Shown here one piece after another: positions 47,528-59,805 of a DNA stretch of 64,000 bases. The notes beneath the pieces were generated by a model. The model did no database searches. It had not been told where the DNA came from and saw nothing but the letters and a program-made list of their open reading frames with translations. The stretch is from positions 268,001 to 332,000 of the forward strand of contig NC_080569.1 in the NCBI RefSeq assembly GCF_030253575.1, in the 5' to 3' direction. The DNA comes from Rhododendron vialii. Taxonomy: Eukaryota; Streptophyta; Magnoliopsida; Ericales; Ericaceae. Position 1 is the stretch's first letter; every line of letters starts with the position of its first letter. The position numbers were made by a program, and so were the translations under genes.

Positions 47528-49990
47528 ATGGGGAAAATGAGATCTTTCAAACAAGAGTTCTCAAAAGGTCGGTTTGTTTGTTAATTATTCCTTCTTTATC
47601 TGTCGTACGTGCCTCAAATATAATCCGTTGCTTCTCGTTTTGTTTCTCCAATTATAACTTACTCTCTTTCCTTGCTTTTCTGATATTGAAATCTATCTAC
47701 ACCAGTGGAACGATTCCAGGAATCGCGAGATATGCTCGCCAAGTATCCCGATCGACTCCCCGTAAGTTCCCCCAAACCCAACATTTTCTTTTTCCTGATT
47801 GACGTTAATCCCTTCTCGATTATCCATTTCATCCTATCTTTATTACATTGGGTAGTTTGGGACCCCATTCGTATAAATCTTCGATTCAATATCTTTTATA
47901 TTGGATGTACTCGTAGTTTTCAATCGTGACATTTGAGTTCTTACCAGAATTTTTTTTTTTGTTTTGTTTTGTTTTGTTTTCAATCAATAGCGTAGGACAT
48001 TTGTGTCTTTTTCTCTGTTTGATTAGGTAGGATTATTTGTGACAGAAATTATTGAGTTTGGCTTATTGGTTTGGAGAAATAAGAGTTGTGGTGAAAATGT
48101 CAGAAAATTCATTTGAGGTCTTGTACTTGATTCTCTTAGGAGAATTATAAAGGCTTAAAAAAAAAAAATAAAACATCTTGTTTGATTTTGTTATCGCTAT
48201 GTCATATGGAGCGGCTTAACAATGTTATTACTGTTCAGGTGGTGGTTGAAAGGTATTCAAAGACTGACCTCCCTGTGATGGAAAAGAAAAAGTAAGCCCT
48301 GCTTTCTCTAATTTTCTTGACAAAAAACATGCTTATCCTGACTGATAACTCTACTGATGTTAGATCAGATGAGAGTTCCTTTAGAAGTTTTGGTTCTTAC
48401 ATATTTTTGGTTTTTGGAAAAAAACTGGTAACGTCAAATTTGAACTCTGTTGGCTAAACTAGATGAATCAATGTATGCCCGGTAGCAAATCCGCTGAAAG
48501 AGGTTTGTCTGGAACTAAATCCACTCTAGAATCAAATAAGATGTCCCAATTAGCTTTATATACAATTTTCGGTGGAAGAACCCTATAAAGTTCATTCTGC
48601 ATGTGAATTAAATGATGAAAATAGATTTTTATCGTTATTCTTGTGATGGTTGAGTAAATAATCTGCACATGTTCTAATATTCTTTGAACCTGTTGGTTAT
48701 TTGTATTTGCATTACTCAAACTAGTTGAATCGGTGAACCAATAACCAAACCGCTAACAGGTTTGCTCTTTGGTTGGGTACTAGTAACTATGTTTATAATG
48801 CCTATTTGATGGCACTTGTTGTAAAAGTTGCACTAAGGCGCACCTAAAGCGCTTAAGGTGAGGTGACTTTAATGAAGCGCATCCAGAGAGCAAGCGCAGA
48901 GAGGCGCTCTCCTCTTTCAATTGTGCTTGACTAGATGAAGAGGCAATATATGCAGCGCAGCCAAGGAGCAAGTGCAGAGAGGCGCTCTCCTCTTTCGACC
49001 AGATGAAGAGGCAATATTCATTTGATTTGAAAATTCCTATCAGAATTTAACGTCCTCCATGCCATATGCAATATCAGCACAGTTATAGAGGATTATTGGA
49101 TGTCAGGCTACTAGGTAAGGTGAATCCTATGGTCTACATTTACATCTTCCCTATGATCCATCTCTGGAGGTGTATCCATTGATGGCTAAGCTACGTTTAA
49201 TACTGATAGGTCTATAATCGACCATATGGTCTACGTTTACATCTTCCCTATGATCCATCTCTGGAGGTGTATCCATTGATGGCTAAGCTATGTTTAATAC
49301 TGATAGGTCTATAATCGACCATACATAACTATCTAGGTTTGGTATGGCCCACGAATTCAGGTTAGCATAGAAGGTTGCTGACTTGCTGTAATACATTTAT
49401 CATCTTCTTGGAGTTCTGGATTCTTCCTGTAATTGAACTCACATTGGGCTTCGTGGAGCTCCTGCGGTTTTTTTTAATTTTTTTAATTTTTTTATGGTGG
49501 CATTGGAGAAACTAGAAAGAAGAATTACCTATGGTTATTAACCTATTCGAGCTCAAAGTCATCTTTCTATTATACTTGTTTCTCATTTTTTAAGAAGCTT
49601 GTGTTAAATCCTTGAGTTTGTTTGTTTCTGATTATCTGTTGACAACAGGTACCTGGTACCCGGAGACATGTCTATTGGGCAGTTTATTCACATCCTGAGT
49701 GTCAGGCTTCGTCTGGATCCTGGGAAAGCTCTCTTTGTGTTTGTGAACAATACTCTACCTCAAACATGTAAATTCACCATTGTCTTCTAATAGGAGACCT
49801 CTTTTTTAACAATAAAACCATATATTAATATCCCCTTCCATTGTTTGTTTTCTCTTTTTGCTTTTGATTGTCCTCTGCAGCAAGTCTAATGGAATCCGTC
49901 TATGAATCTTTCAAGGATGAGGATGGGTTCTTATACATGTGCTACAGCAGTGAAAAAACCTTTGGTGGCTGTAATTTCAGGATCTGTTGA
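47528..49990 (+). CDS. ATG8I: Autophagy-related ubiquitin-like protein ATG8 (ATG8i type)
   Basis: ATG8 is conjugated to phosphatidylethanolamine on autophagosomal membranes and binds AIM-motif receptors. Exons: 47528-47567, 47706-47761, 48239-48291, 49649-49767, 49881-49990. They total 378 nt (125 aa), with all phases consistent. Core motifs are [48 protein letters not shown] and [14 protein letters not shown]. The N-terminus [11 protein letters not shown] and this core mark the ATG8h/i clade. The lipidation glycine is Gly118. It is followed by GCNFRIC, whereas Arabidopsis ATG8h and ATG8i end at the glycine as I recall, so this protein should need ATG4 trimming. Gly55 replaces the usual Arg/Ala of LVPRDMS. 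Intron 3 holds tandem duplications. Start 47528 was chosen, although Met4 (47537) is an alternative. Confidence 0.93.
48876..49018. repeat. Diverged tandem repeat inside a hAT-like remnant, ATG8i intron 3
   Basis: Units 48876-48953 and 48954-49018 share GCAGAGAGGCGCTCTCCTCT and AGATGAAGAGGCAATAT. The preceding GCGCACCTAAAGCGCTTAAG resembles the GCGCCTAGGCG-type ends of plant hAT elements, such as 20267-21240. Confidence 0.65.
49128..49321. repeat. 97-bp tandem duplication in ATG8i intron 3
   Basis: Units 49128-49224 and 49225-49321 both begin TATGGTCTAC and include CATCTCTGGAGGTGTATCC. Only about two mismatches are seen, so the event is recent. Confidence 0.9.
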
Positions 49991-51296
49991 CGCGTTTCGT
50001 AATACTCTGACAATCAGCTTCCAGTTTGAATTCCTGTTGTTTAGAATATCATGCAGTATCTGCGTGTGAATCAACTGCCGTACATTGTCATCTATTCTGT
50101 AAACTCTTCAGGGATTTGAAATGATCTTGAATTCTTGATGTACATGCATACACATCAACCTCCTTACTCTCTTAACTTATAATGCTGTGTATAACTTAGT
50201 TGACATATGCAAATCCTCCAACGAAAAGCTTCATGACCTCTTGTTTCCATTTTATCAGGATGTTAGATTTTGACTTTTTGTCATTGAAATAAAAATGAGA
50301 GAGAGAGAGAGCGAAGGATGCTGCCATTTATGTGGCTTATTCCTCGCAGAATAAAAGTTGTGGTATGGCAGCAGTTCCTTAAAAACAGAGCTAATACTAT
50401 TGGAGTATTAACCTTCGAGCTTGACCAATACTAACCTTGAAGTAGCCAACTAGCCCTTATCAAGCAAGCTTACAGGTTTTCAAGGAACCTGCGTTGGAAC
50501 AGCCGAAGCTGCAATCCACAGAGTCGAAAACTACTGTAACTGACTAACTATATTTCCTTGCACAGGGATTAAACTTTTCTAAATCCTGCGATGGGCTATG
50601 AACCTTTGAGTGATTGTCTATGGCACTCTAAGCATGCCCATTACAACAAAAGAGATTAATTCCAATCTACCCACAAAATAAAATTTCTAAGACTTCCAAC
50701 AGTCTAGGTCCACAAGCAAGTTGGAAATCATCATCAAACTCCCCTCTGCCCAAAAAGAACACAAATAAAAACCAATCTAACCAAACAAGAGAAATTGTAA
50801 GACTGTATTAAGACATTCGGGCTAAATATTGAAGTGTACCCAGTGCATAAATAGGATTGAGCATTGCTTAATCATATGGAAAATGATGATATTCATAGAA
50901 ACCAAATTCTGCGTCCATATTGGAAAATAGATTTCACCAATGAGCGACGACACTATTCACAGTGCTGTCGCAACACAAACAAAACTATATATATCTAATG
51001 GGGTAGACACCATGCTTGGTGCTATGTATAAACTGAAACAGGAAGATAGCCATCAAACCCTGGACTTAAAAAAATTGCACCCTTCTCCCTACTAAAAAGC
51101 CAAAATTCATCATTTTCCCTAAGCCCATTGAAGGCAACAGTGTCCTGAAATAATAAAACCACTGCCTAAGGACTCAAATTGGATAAGCGAACTCCACTTG
51201 TAATATGCCAAAATCTCTGGAGTGGAAGATATAATTACCATGTCAACACCAGCTTTGCCAAAAATTCTAGACACCTTTGTGCAATTTGAGAATGCA
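49991..51296. other. Region between convergent ATG8i and ZNF598 genes
   Basis: Holds both 3' untranslated regions. A short (GA)n run lies at 50297-50311. No gene or bounded repeat is recognised. Confidence 0.5.
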
Positions 51297-54200
51297 TTAC
51301 TTTTTGGGATCTCCAGCAGTCCTCGCCAAAAGTTTTTGTCCTCCGCCATGTCGCCAAACACCACGCACAGGCAACCCGTCAACGGGATTCTTGTTTGCAT
51401 CCGATGTTGCCTCCTTTACATCTGGATCTTGATCAGGATCAGCATTTTTGCGATCCAAAAACGCTGCCACTGAGCCATCCCCCAGGCGAACCCTATGAAA
51501 CTTTGAGGTTTTCTTCCGCTGCTTACCTTTTCCACCTGACTCTTCCAAATTTTGACCAGATCCACCACCAGCTGACAGGGAATCATTTCCTCCCTTCATC
51601 TTTACAGGAGGTTGACCAAGTGAACTCATTTCCGCTTGTGGCTCATTGACCATTACCTTCACTTTGCCCTTCGAAGATCGGTACCCATCCCTGGACAATA
51701 CCTCCACCTCTTCCTCTGAAGGTTTGTAGCTTGATTGCAATTTCCGTACAGTATTTAAAATGCTATCTGCCAAGTTCTCCTCTGAACCATGGCCTCCAGA
51801 ATCTAAAAATTTCCCTTTACCTTTGTTGGAACCATTACCGTTATTCATATGAACCCTTTCCTGACTCGATCCATTTTCTCGTGGGCCACTGTTGATCAAA
51901 GTAGCATTATAGGCCTCAACAAGCGCTATCTGCTTGCCAGGATCCGGACAGAGTCTAGCCAACTCAATAACAAGATGTGACAAGCCAAACTGCTCCACAT
52001 AAGCAAGATAAGTTCCAGCGTCAATAAAGCCCTGCCGATATTCTCCAGATATCTCCTTAAATGCAGTGAATTTCCCTTCATCGAATTCTAGAGCAGATTG
52101 CATTCGCTCTACCAAAGACTTGTTCGCAGTCCGAACATCTTCCTCCTTCAGCCTAACCTGGCCATTTGAGGGCAACTTGCGGATCTGAGTTGCTGAAACT
52201 GGAGGGAAATCAGAAGTTGAAGGTTCAAAAGATGCACTGTGGGCAAGGTTTGGGGCAGATGTGGAGTGGCTTATCCTACTGGCGCTGCCCATTTTCCTTA
52301 GAGAACTAGAAGAACCAGCATGTGAAGGTTCATGAACCGATGCAGGTTGAATCCGAGCTAAACTTGAATAACTAGAAGATGCAGGTCCATTGTCCATTGC
52401 TGACGTGTTCAGACCAGAGCTATACGATAATCCAGGTGTACCATTTGTTGCAGGCTTGGTAAAGATTGAACCAGTTGCTGGTAGAACAGGTGTCCGGCTC
52501 GCAGCTGGCCACGCCTGATCTGAATTTGGGGGAGTCACATTTCTTTGGTTTTGGTGGCGAAGATCATTTATGTTCTTTTGGTGACGAAGATGTGATGCCA
52601 TTGTATTCCTAGGTAAACTTTCAGGCTCGTGTTTGGATTTCTGTTTACTGCTACTAGGTGCCATTGGGAGGGGAGGAAAGGAAGACTCTTCCAGTTGGGC
52701 ATCCCTTGATTTCCGTGACAAGGCTTGTGAAGTCTCGTGTTTGGATTTCTGCTGACTGCTACTATTAGGTGCCACTGGGAGGGGTGGGAAGGAAGACTCT
52801 TCGAGTGGTGCACTACTTGATTTCTGTGACAAGGCTTGACGGTATCTTGATGGCGTCTCAGAATCTGTAGTAGCTAACGATTCAAATGGTTGAATAATTG
52901 GATCAATATCATTTGTCATTCCATGACCAGAAATGATTTCTCTGCTGGACGATGATGGACCATGTAAGGGTCCATCTCCATTAGATGTCTCATAACTGGC
53001 TTGGATGGCCAGAGAGAGTTGATCATCAGAATACTCGCGACGAAATGTTCGACCCCTTCCACGACGGGTATCTTGTTCATTGCTTTGTCGATATCTGAAG
53101 CTGGTTGGTATCTGATCATGGAAGAGAAAACGGTCAGGGAAAAATGCAAGCCAGAAAGAAAATTGCATGGACGGAAATTAATGACCACTGCACTCCAAAA
53201 TTAAACTCTAGGCGAGCTTGAGGCAAAAGAGAAGGCAGCATGAAAATTCTTTATGTTAAAGGCTAGACAATTAGAGTCAAGATGAAAAACAAACCTGAAG
53301 GGCAGCACTTCGCTTAGAACGTGACATATTCCCTCCATGTTCCATGGCATTATGTCTCTGAAATTTAAAGGACAAAAATAGTTAACTTATACGAGAACAT
53401 ATTTGATGCCCACTAGTGACACTACTGACTACCAGGTTCTCAGAAGTTACCTTCATTTCGGCTTCAGATAGAAAAACAACAAATTTTTTAGCAAGGCATG
53501 CCTCATCCTCACACAAGAAATGCTCTCGACGGAAGTGGATCTGTTACGAGTAAGGAATTCAGTCAGAGAGGCAAACTTGAATGTCAATTCATCCAGGAAA
53601 TTTACAAATGATCATACCTCTAAATCATCATAGTTCTTATAGTACTCGTACTGTCCAGGATGCTGTCTGCGAATAACAGTGGAAGGGTGATGTGAGCTCA
53701 CCTATCACCTATTTTCAATAAGAGAAAAGGTGATGTAGTTTTCAAAAGATGTTATCTCACCTTTGGCATATATGGCATGTATAGTGTTCAGTTGACATAT
53801 GTGAGTACAGTTCATTGTCCCCATAAAATGGGGTTCTGCAGAATTCACATAAAGGATGACCTGTGAAGCCACCTCTTTCACTCTCGGTTCCATCCACCTC
53901 CGAGTCACCAGTGTTAATATGCCGATTCAATTGTCCTCTAGTGTATAGCTTTTGTTCACAGATAAATACCTGACCCATTTGGAATGAAGCTAGTAAGATA
54001 ACCCTGTCAAGTGTCAAGTAAAACCAACAAGAACCATTTGTAAACAATAACAAAGAACACTAGTCTGTTAAGTTCCGACTACGATCCACCCCACAGTATC
54101 AGTAAACAGATTTCCAAGTCCAAAAATTTTAAAGCCACTAAGACCATTTGTAAACCTTCGACCTTATAACTCAATTACTTATCCAAGCAGCAAGCAAGTT

Positions 54201-56063
54201 CACAAGATAGGGACCAAGTTTATCAAGGCCCTATCACATCAAGAACAAACAAATACTTTGTGCCAAACGAATAACATTAATAACATCGGATGACAACCTA
54301 ACTCGACCAAAAGTATGTTACTAGTTTCACCACAGCATGTTTTGCCCTCCATTGCATTCCCCTCGTCTTAGTGCACTTGGCATCGTGAAAGTAGAGTAAC
54401 TCACACAAACTGTAGCGATGAAGTAGATTTAAGGACAATTCTTGTACCCTAGCACTAGTAACAACATTTGAGGTACTCTTGCCATAGTGAATACGTAGGA
54501 TAAGCCCTACAGCAATCACCAGTGGAATGACAAAGTACTCGACAAGTTGTGCTTCATGATTATCATAGCCTGGACCCGGCCTAACAGCTACCACAATATT
54601 TATGCACACTCTCTCAGATGAAATCAATCGAACATAGACGCCTCCAAAGCATTTAAATTTACAACAGGATAACCAATTCCATTCAGTGTATCCAATAGTT
54701 TACTCTGCCTTTGGAGGTGTCAGCATTAGCCTTCACATTTCCACCTTATTGCACCAATATCTCTCATAATCATCCTTTCTGAAATGTGGTCAAACCACCT
54801 CGCATAACTTCCTTTTGAATTCACAACTGTGTCTAAGCCTCATTATCTTTTCTAATCCTACCCCTTGATTGCTAATGTAATCTCGTCGTCAATTTAACCC
54901 TAGGCCAAATAAATGCATCATCGCATTTTGTAATTCCTTTTTTCCATTCTTATTTCAAGTTAATACTGTGAAAATTGATTCTTGACCTTCATATATGCAT
55001 ATACCAAAACATATGTAGAAGGCTTGGGCCATTAGGTGCATGTATGAGACAGAAGGAGAAACAGGCGCTAAAGCAATGTAATATTATGTTCTTTTCATGC
55101 AAGTTCGAAGTGGCAAACTCAGAGCCGAATTTTCCTGGAAAAAAAGTTAGTGCTCTAAATTTACAAGAGTAATACTTCCATAGATAACTATTCAGACAAA
55201 ATTTCAGGAAAAAAAAAAATAAGAGAAAAGAGAAATAAGAGGGTCGAAGAAGCTCCCCCAAACATAGAGAGATCACCTTCCTTCCTTCCAGACACAGGCT
55301 GCACATAAGCAACCTATGTTGGTGAAACAAATGGCCCTTGAGTTGCTCAATGTTCCTAAACCTTGCCCGTCTCTTGGACCCATCCTCTTCCATCTGGTCG
55401 CACACACTGCATGAAAGCCTGCACATTGCTTTGATCATCTTGTAGTGGTCCAAATCATCAAAGAAAGACTGTGTGTCCTCATGGTACCAATACGATCCCA
55501 CTCGACCTTCCTTTGAATCAGAAGGTAACACTGAAAAATTGCTGATGATCGTTGTATAATCTCCTAAAGCCTGCAAAACCAGTAGTAATTCAAGACATGC
55601 TCCTCTCAATCACGGTAAAAGCAGTTGTAATTGATCTTTACAACACGTATGTACCAATGCTAAGGCTACCTACACATGGATTTAGTATTTCTTTTTAGCT
55701 GTAGAAATAACAGGTTAAATCAAGCATGATAAAGCAATGCAGTCGATAAATTGAAGTAAGCTCCAAGAGCAAATAAGAGGAAACATAGAACAATTCAGTG
55801 TCATCCTGCCGTGGAATTAAACATCTAGACAAAAGATGTTGAGAAGAAAAAAAGTACCCTACGGAAAGAAAAGAGTATAGCGAAATATAGAAAACCTTGG
55901 TTACGAAGACGGAGTCGGACTCGCTCTTGCAAATACAGCAACGACGATCGTCGCAGATGAAGCGGAGGCGAGCGACACAGGTGGAGCACACCTCCCGGTG
56001 ACCACAGGGTCCGTATGCTACCCATTCTAGGGTCTCCGCGCACACCGCACAGCTATCGTCCAT
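51297..56063 (-). CDS. ZNF598-like: RING/C2H2 zinc-finger E3 ligase of the ZNF598/Hel2 type
   Basis: ZNF598 and yeast Hel2 ubiquitinate 40S proteins of collided ribosomes and start ribosome-associated quality control; the same role here is inferred from architecture. Exons in coding order: 55896-56063, 55277-55570, 53761-53969, 53618-53666, 53451-53540, 53295-53357, 51297-53111. Total 2688 nt, 895 aa, all phases correct. The N-terminal RING is CAVC (5-8), CGH (20-22), CSTC (26-29) and CCIC (42-45). C2H2-type fingers follow: CSLC, CEFCRTPFYGDNELYSHM, YTCHICQR, then CEDEACLAKKF with H..H. The long C-terminal part is Ser/Gln-rich with a repeated ESSFPPLP motif and ends RGVWRHGGGQKLLARTAGDPKK (written here as RGVWRHGGGQ, KLLARTAGDPKK). 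A TATA box lies at 56266-56275, and a MULE begins about 50 bp beyond it. Confidence 0.93.
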
Positions 56064-56265
56064 CGCCCCTCTCGCTCTCTCTAAGATCTAGTTCTGAGTA
56101 ATAAATATGGAAAGATCCAGCCGAAGCTTGAAGGAAGAGGGAGAGACGGCCTAGGGTTTTTGCTTTGGGTGTAATAGAGAGAGAGGGAGGGAGGGAAACA
56201 GAGGATCGGATCAACAGATAGATAATCGTGGGGGATTGGAATCTACTACTCTCCCAATTCGCCGT

Positions 56266-56275
56266 CCTTTTTATA
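56266..56275 (-). promoter_or_regulatory. TATA box of the ZNF598-like gene
   Basis: TATAAAAAGG on the minus strand lies about 205 bp upstream of the ATG, so transcription would start near 56235-56245. The MULE target duplication at 56324-56332 is only about 50 bp further upstream. Confidence 0.7.
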
Positions 56276-56332
56276 CGGTGGAATATATAGGATAGGAAAG
56301 GGCGGTGAAGGTGAGGCTGTCAAAACGCTGGT

Positions 56333-57789
56333 GAGTTTTTTATCGATTTATTCGTTTCCAAATAACTATTTGTCAAAATATACATTTTTTTAAAGTATTT
56401 TTAAAAATAGTTCAAAACGCATATTCAATGTGCATCATGCACATTCAATGTGCACTATCCGCGCTGGCATATGCCAGCCGGCCAGCTGGATATCCAGCGT
56501 GTATCACGCATATCCAATGTGCATGATGCATATTCCATATGCGTGATCAATCGTACGTGCAGTTGCAACAAGTTTCAACAATGGAAGATGCAGTGCTCGC
56601 ATGTGCTTACGACGTGCATGTTCATGAAAACTTCCCCTTTCGAATACTTCGGCGATGTTTGGTCACTCAAATCAATTATACAAATGTATGCCTCTCAACC
56701 ATTTAGGCCCCCGCGTGACAAGGCGTATTGGCTTGAAATCATTGGGCCAACCATCATTCCAGATCGAGAACGTATCCGGGGGAGAGGGCGACCCCAAATC
56801 ACACGGTTCAGGAACGAGATGGATTGGATTGAGCACCAACCATCAAAGAGACAGTCATGCACATTGTGTGGACAAGAAGGACATAATCGAAGAAAGTGTT
56901 CCGGAAGCAGGGCAGAAGCGTCAAGTTCAGGAACAAATTTGTAATCGGTAGTAGTAAAATATTTACATATGTATGGAGCTATGTTGTCTTTGTACTTGTT
57001 TAAATTTCAAATCTTTGTTTTTAAATTCGTAATTTGTAGTTTGTAACTTTCGAATATGTTTGTAATTTATGATTGTGGTCACATTACAGTTTACTTGTCT
57101 CATTGTTGCCAACAATTATTTGTTTTCAATGCTTATTAAAAATAATACTAATTGTTCCAAAAAATACATAACGGGCATATGCAAAATAGTTATTATTTGT
57201 AATTAACACCTGCCACTTGGCCATGTTGTCACATTAATCTAAAAAAAAACAATTACATGGTTAACGCCTTTTGTATATGCATTCTCGAATAACCATATCA
57301 TCAACTAAGGGGGGTGCAAGTGCAACGTATCCCTGTTATATTCCATCGGTCGTTCAATAACTCCGTTTGCTGTGAGAACTCTCCCCTCTTTGGGAGCAAA
57401 AAAAACGCATGTCCCATTCATCAACATTGACACCTCTACGAAAACTCTTTCCATTTTATTTTATTTTTTCTGAATGAAATCGTCAATCCATTTCAATACT
57501 TCAATGACGGTTGATCCATTCATACATATAATGCATCACTCACATTCAATATGCATGACGCATATTGGATATGCATCACGCATATGGAATATGCATAATG
57601 CACATTGAATATGCGTGATACACGCTGAATATCCAGCTGGCCGGCTGACATATGCCAGCGCGGATAATGCACATCCAATGTGCATGATGCACATTGAATG
57701 TGCGTTTCGAACTATTTTTAAAAATAATTTAAAAAAACGTATATTTTGACAAATAATTACGTGAAAAGGCATAAATCGACAAAAAACTC
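56333..57789 (+). mobile_element. Mutator-like element with transposase remnant
   Basis: A 1457-bp element has a perfect 9-bp duplication AACGCTGGT (56324-56332, 57790-57798) and terminal inverted repeats of 200 bp or more, starting GAGTTTTTT.TCGATTTAT. The subterminal parts are made of reiterated short motifs such as TGCATCATGCACATTCAATG in both orientations. Only the C-terminal part of a MURA-type transposase remains, so it is a non-autonomous deletion derivative. It sits directly upstream of the ZNF598-like promoter. Confidence 0.92.
56450..56944 (+). pseudogene. C-terminal remnant of a MuDR-type transposase
   Basis: The 164-residue open frame begins inside the terminal repeat. From about residue 54 it reads the SWIM zinc finger CSCNKFQQWKMQCSH of plant MULE transposases, then a basic linker (RERIRGRGRP) and a CCHC knuckle, CTLCGQEGHNRRKC. 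The catalytic DDE region is missing. Whether the frame is translated is unknown. Confidence 0.85.
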
Positions 57790-58002
57790 AACGCTGGTCG
57801 TACATGACGATCGTATCGCGGCCGGAGCTCCTGGAAAGGGTGGTCAGCACGGAAACCACAGATTTCTGGGGGGCACTTTAGTCTTTTCATAACAAAATTA
57901 GTACAGTACAATTTCCCAACCCCTACCTTACCCTACCAAACCAAACAAAAGCAAAAGCAAAAGCAAAAGAACCCAGTTCCCCTTTTCAACAGTAACGATA
58001 AA

Positions 58003-58246
58003 AATACACCCTGTCTCAATTTGTTTGTCCAATTTCGACATACGTGGATTTTAAAAAATTGACTATATCTCACAATCTATAATGTTTTACATAATTTTGA
58101 AAACTTCATATTTTAGATCTAATTGAGACCTATCAAACAAGATCTATATTACATATAAAAAATATTATAAATTAAAACATATAGACATTTTTGTAAAAGG
58201 TCCCAAATAGTGAAAACGGACAAATAAATCGGAACGGATGAAGTAT
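58003..58246. mobile_element. Decayed Stowaway-like MITE
   Basis: The left end CACCCTGTCTCAATTTGTTT and the right end AAATCGGAACGGATGAAGTA are imperfect inverted repeats with family resemblance to other Stowaway copies here. Inside is the phrase AGACCTATCAAACAAGATC, also common to these MITEs. Confidence 0.6.
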
Positions 58247-59165
58247 TGAAAATCAGGAAAATTCTTTGTTGATTTGAGAAAATCAACCTACGTTTTCAAA
58301 ATTCAATTTAAATGTTTCATCCAAAAATGAGTAATTTAATTTAAGGTTTTATATAATAAAGACATACTTGTACACAAATCTTACTCCAACATTACGGAGT
58401 TTTTTTTAATAATTATTCTAACATTACAATTTCAAGCCATAGCTTTATAACAGGACCATCCCTCCAAAATTTGGGGCCTGAGGCTAATTTCAATATCGGA
58501 CCCCTTATGTAGAACAAAAGAATAAATAGAAAATCAATCGATAGGTTTGAAAAAAACTACTTATAATAAAGTAGATTAAATTCCCGAAAATAGTGATAAT
58601 AACAAGAAATTACAAGTACTCCATCACTAAAACATCACTATTCTTGTATTTTTAGCAACAAAAGTAGTTTATAACGCTTACATAATCAATCCTTCCCGCA
58701 ATCTCCTAAATAACATAGGTAACTCATTCAATTGTTATTGTGGCATGGTCGAAAAGAGAAGTTTTGATCAATTCTAATGTAACAAGAATAGTCAATAGAA
58801 CTGTATATGCAATAATTGATCACTTCAAGTGATTTTCTTGTTTCTTTTGGGCTTATTTTTATTAATTATGGATAATCTGCTAATGATCTGTTAAATAAGT
58901 TAATTTTAAAGTAGAATAAATTCAAAGTCGTAACTATTATCATAAATATAAATTAGAAAACCAAAAATTGAAATTGAATATAGATAAATTCAAAGTCGTA
59001 ACTAACATCATAAATATACATTAGAAAATCAAAAATTGACATAATGAAAATCACAAATTGTCATAATTTGAACATAGCTTTTCCCATGACAAATTGAATA
59101 TGGACCAACTTCAAGTTATATTTTAGAGTGATTGATGATTATGTAGAAAAAAGATGATCAGGCAA
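58247..59165. other. AT-rich intergenic DNA with a small tandem duplication
   Basis: 58920-59040 contains two diverged units sharing AAATTCAAAGTCGTAACTA. 58470-58510 (TTGGGGCCTGAGGC, CGGACCCCTTATG) looks like a repeat scrap. No gene is seen. Confidence 0.45.
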
Positions 59166-59175
59166 TCCGGTACTT

Positions 59176-59795
59176 TTTTTTTTTTTTTTTTGAACATGTC
59201 ACATTGATAAAAAAAAGACAACCAGATCACGAGATACAATCTTTACGCAAAATAGAATCAAAATCGGGCGGAATACAACCCAACTGAATAGAAGAACAAC
59301 TGTTAATACTATAAGAAGCCAACCAATGAGCAGCCTTGTTCTTCATTCTACCAGCCCAGGTGAAGGACCAATTTCTTTCTTTAGCCCAAGTTTTGATGTC
59401 TTCCACCACAGAATAGATTTCCCATGGACAATTAATTCTTCCTTGAACGCTCTGAATCACCACTTAACTATCAGACTCGAAAATCACTTGAGAATAATTT
59501 GCTTCAATTACTGAATTGCAAGCTATCCGAAGCGCCCAGGCCTCTATTGCACAAGCTGAAGACACCTTCACTTTCCCACACCGCCAAAATTGAGCAGTTC
59601 CACTACTATCTCTGGCAATTACACCAAAGGCGGCAATGCCGCTGAGAGGAAGAAAAAGCTCCATCTACGTTGACTTTTAAAACCCCAGGAGGGGGAGGTG
59701 ACCAACTAGAATCATTCCTTTGTTTAGGCACCACAATTTTTCCAACCATATACACAGCTTGCAAGTAATCCCCATTTGCCATCTCAGCCTTATGG
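59176..59795 (-). mobile_element. 5'-truncated LINE with RNase H domain
   Basis: A 620-bp minus-strand insertion has an A-tail (T-run 59174-59191 on the plus strand) and a 10-bp duplication TCCGGTACTT (59166-59175, 59796-59805). The minus strand reads GVLKVNVDGAF, frameshift, then GVIARDSSGTAQFWRCGKV, AIEAWALRIACNSVIEAN, VIFESDS, stop, VVIQSVQGRINCPWEI and NKAAHWLASY. These are the ordered motifs of the plant LINE RNase H domain. It is inactive. Confidence 0.9.
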
Positions 59796-59805
59796 TCCGG
59801 TACTT

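Noticed and set aside
47319-47550. Arg/Glu/Lys-rich minus-strand frames over the ATG8i leader
   Set aside because: Produced by the (CTT)n(CT)n tract.
53112-53168. Longer last exon of the ZNF598-like gene (frame starts at 53168)
   Set aside because: An AG acceptor at 53112-53114 joins exon 6 in phase, and the extra frame is T-rich intron sequence.
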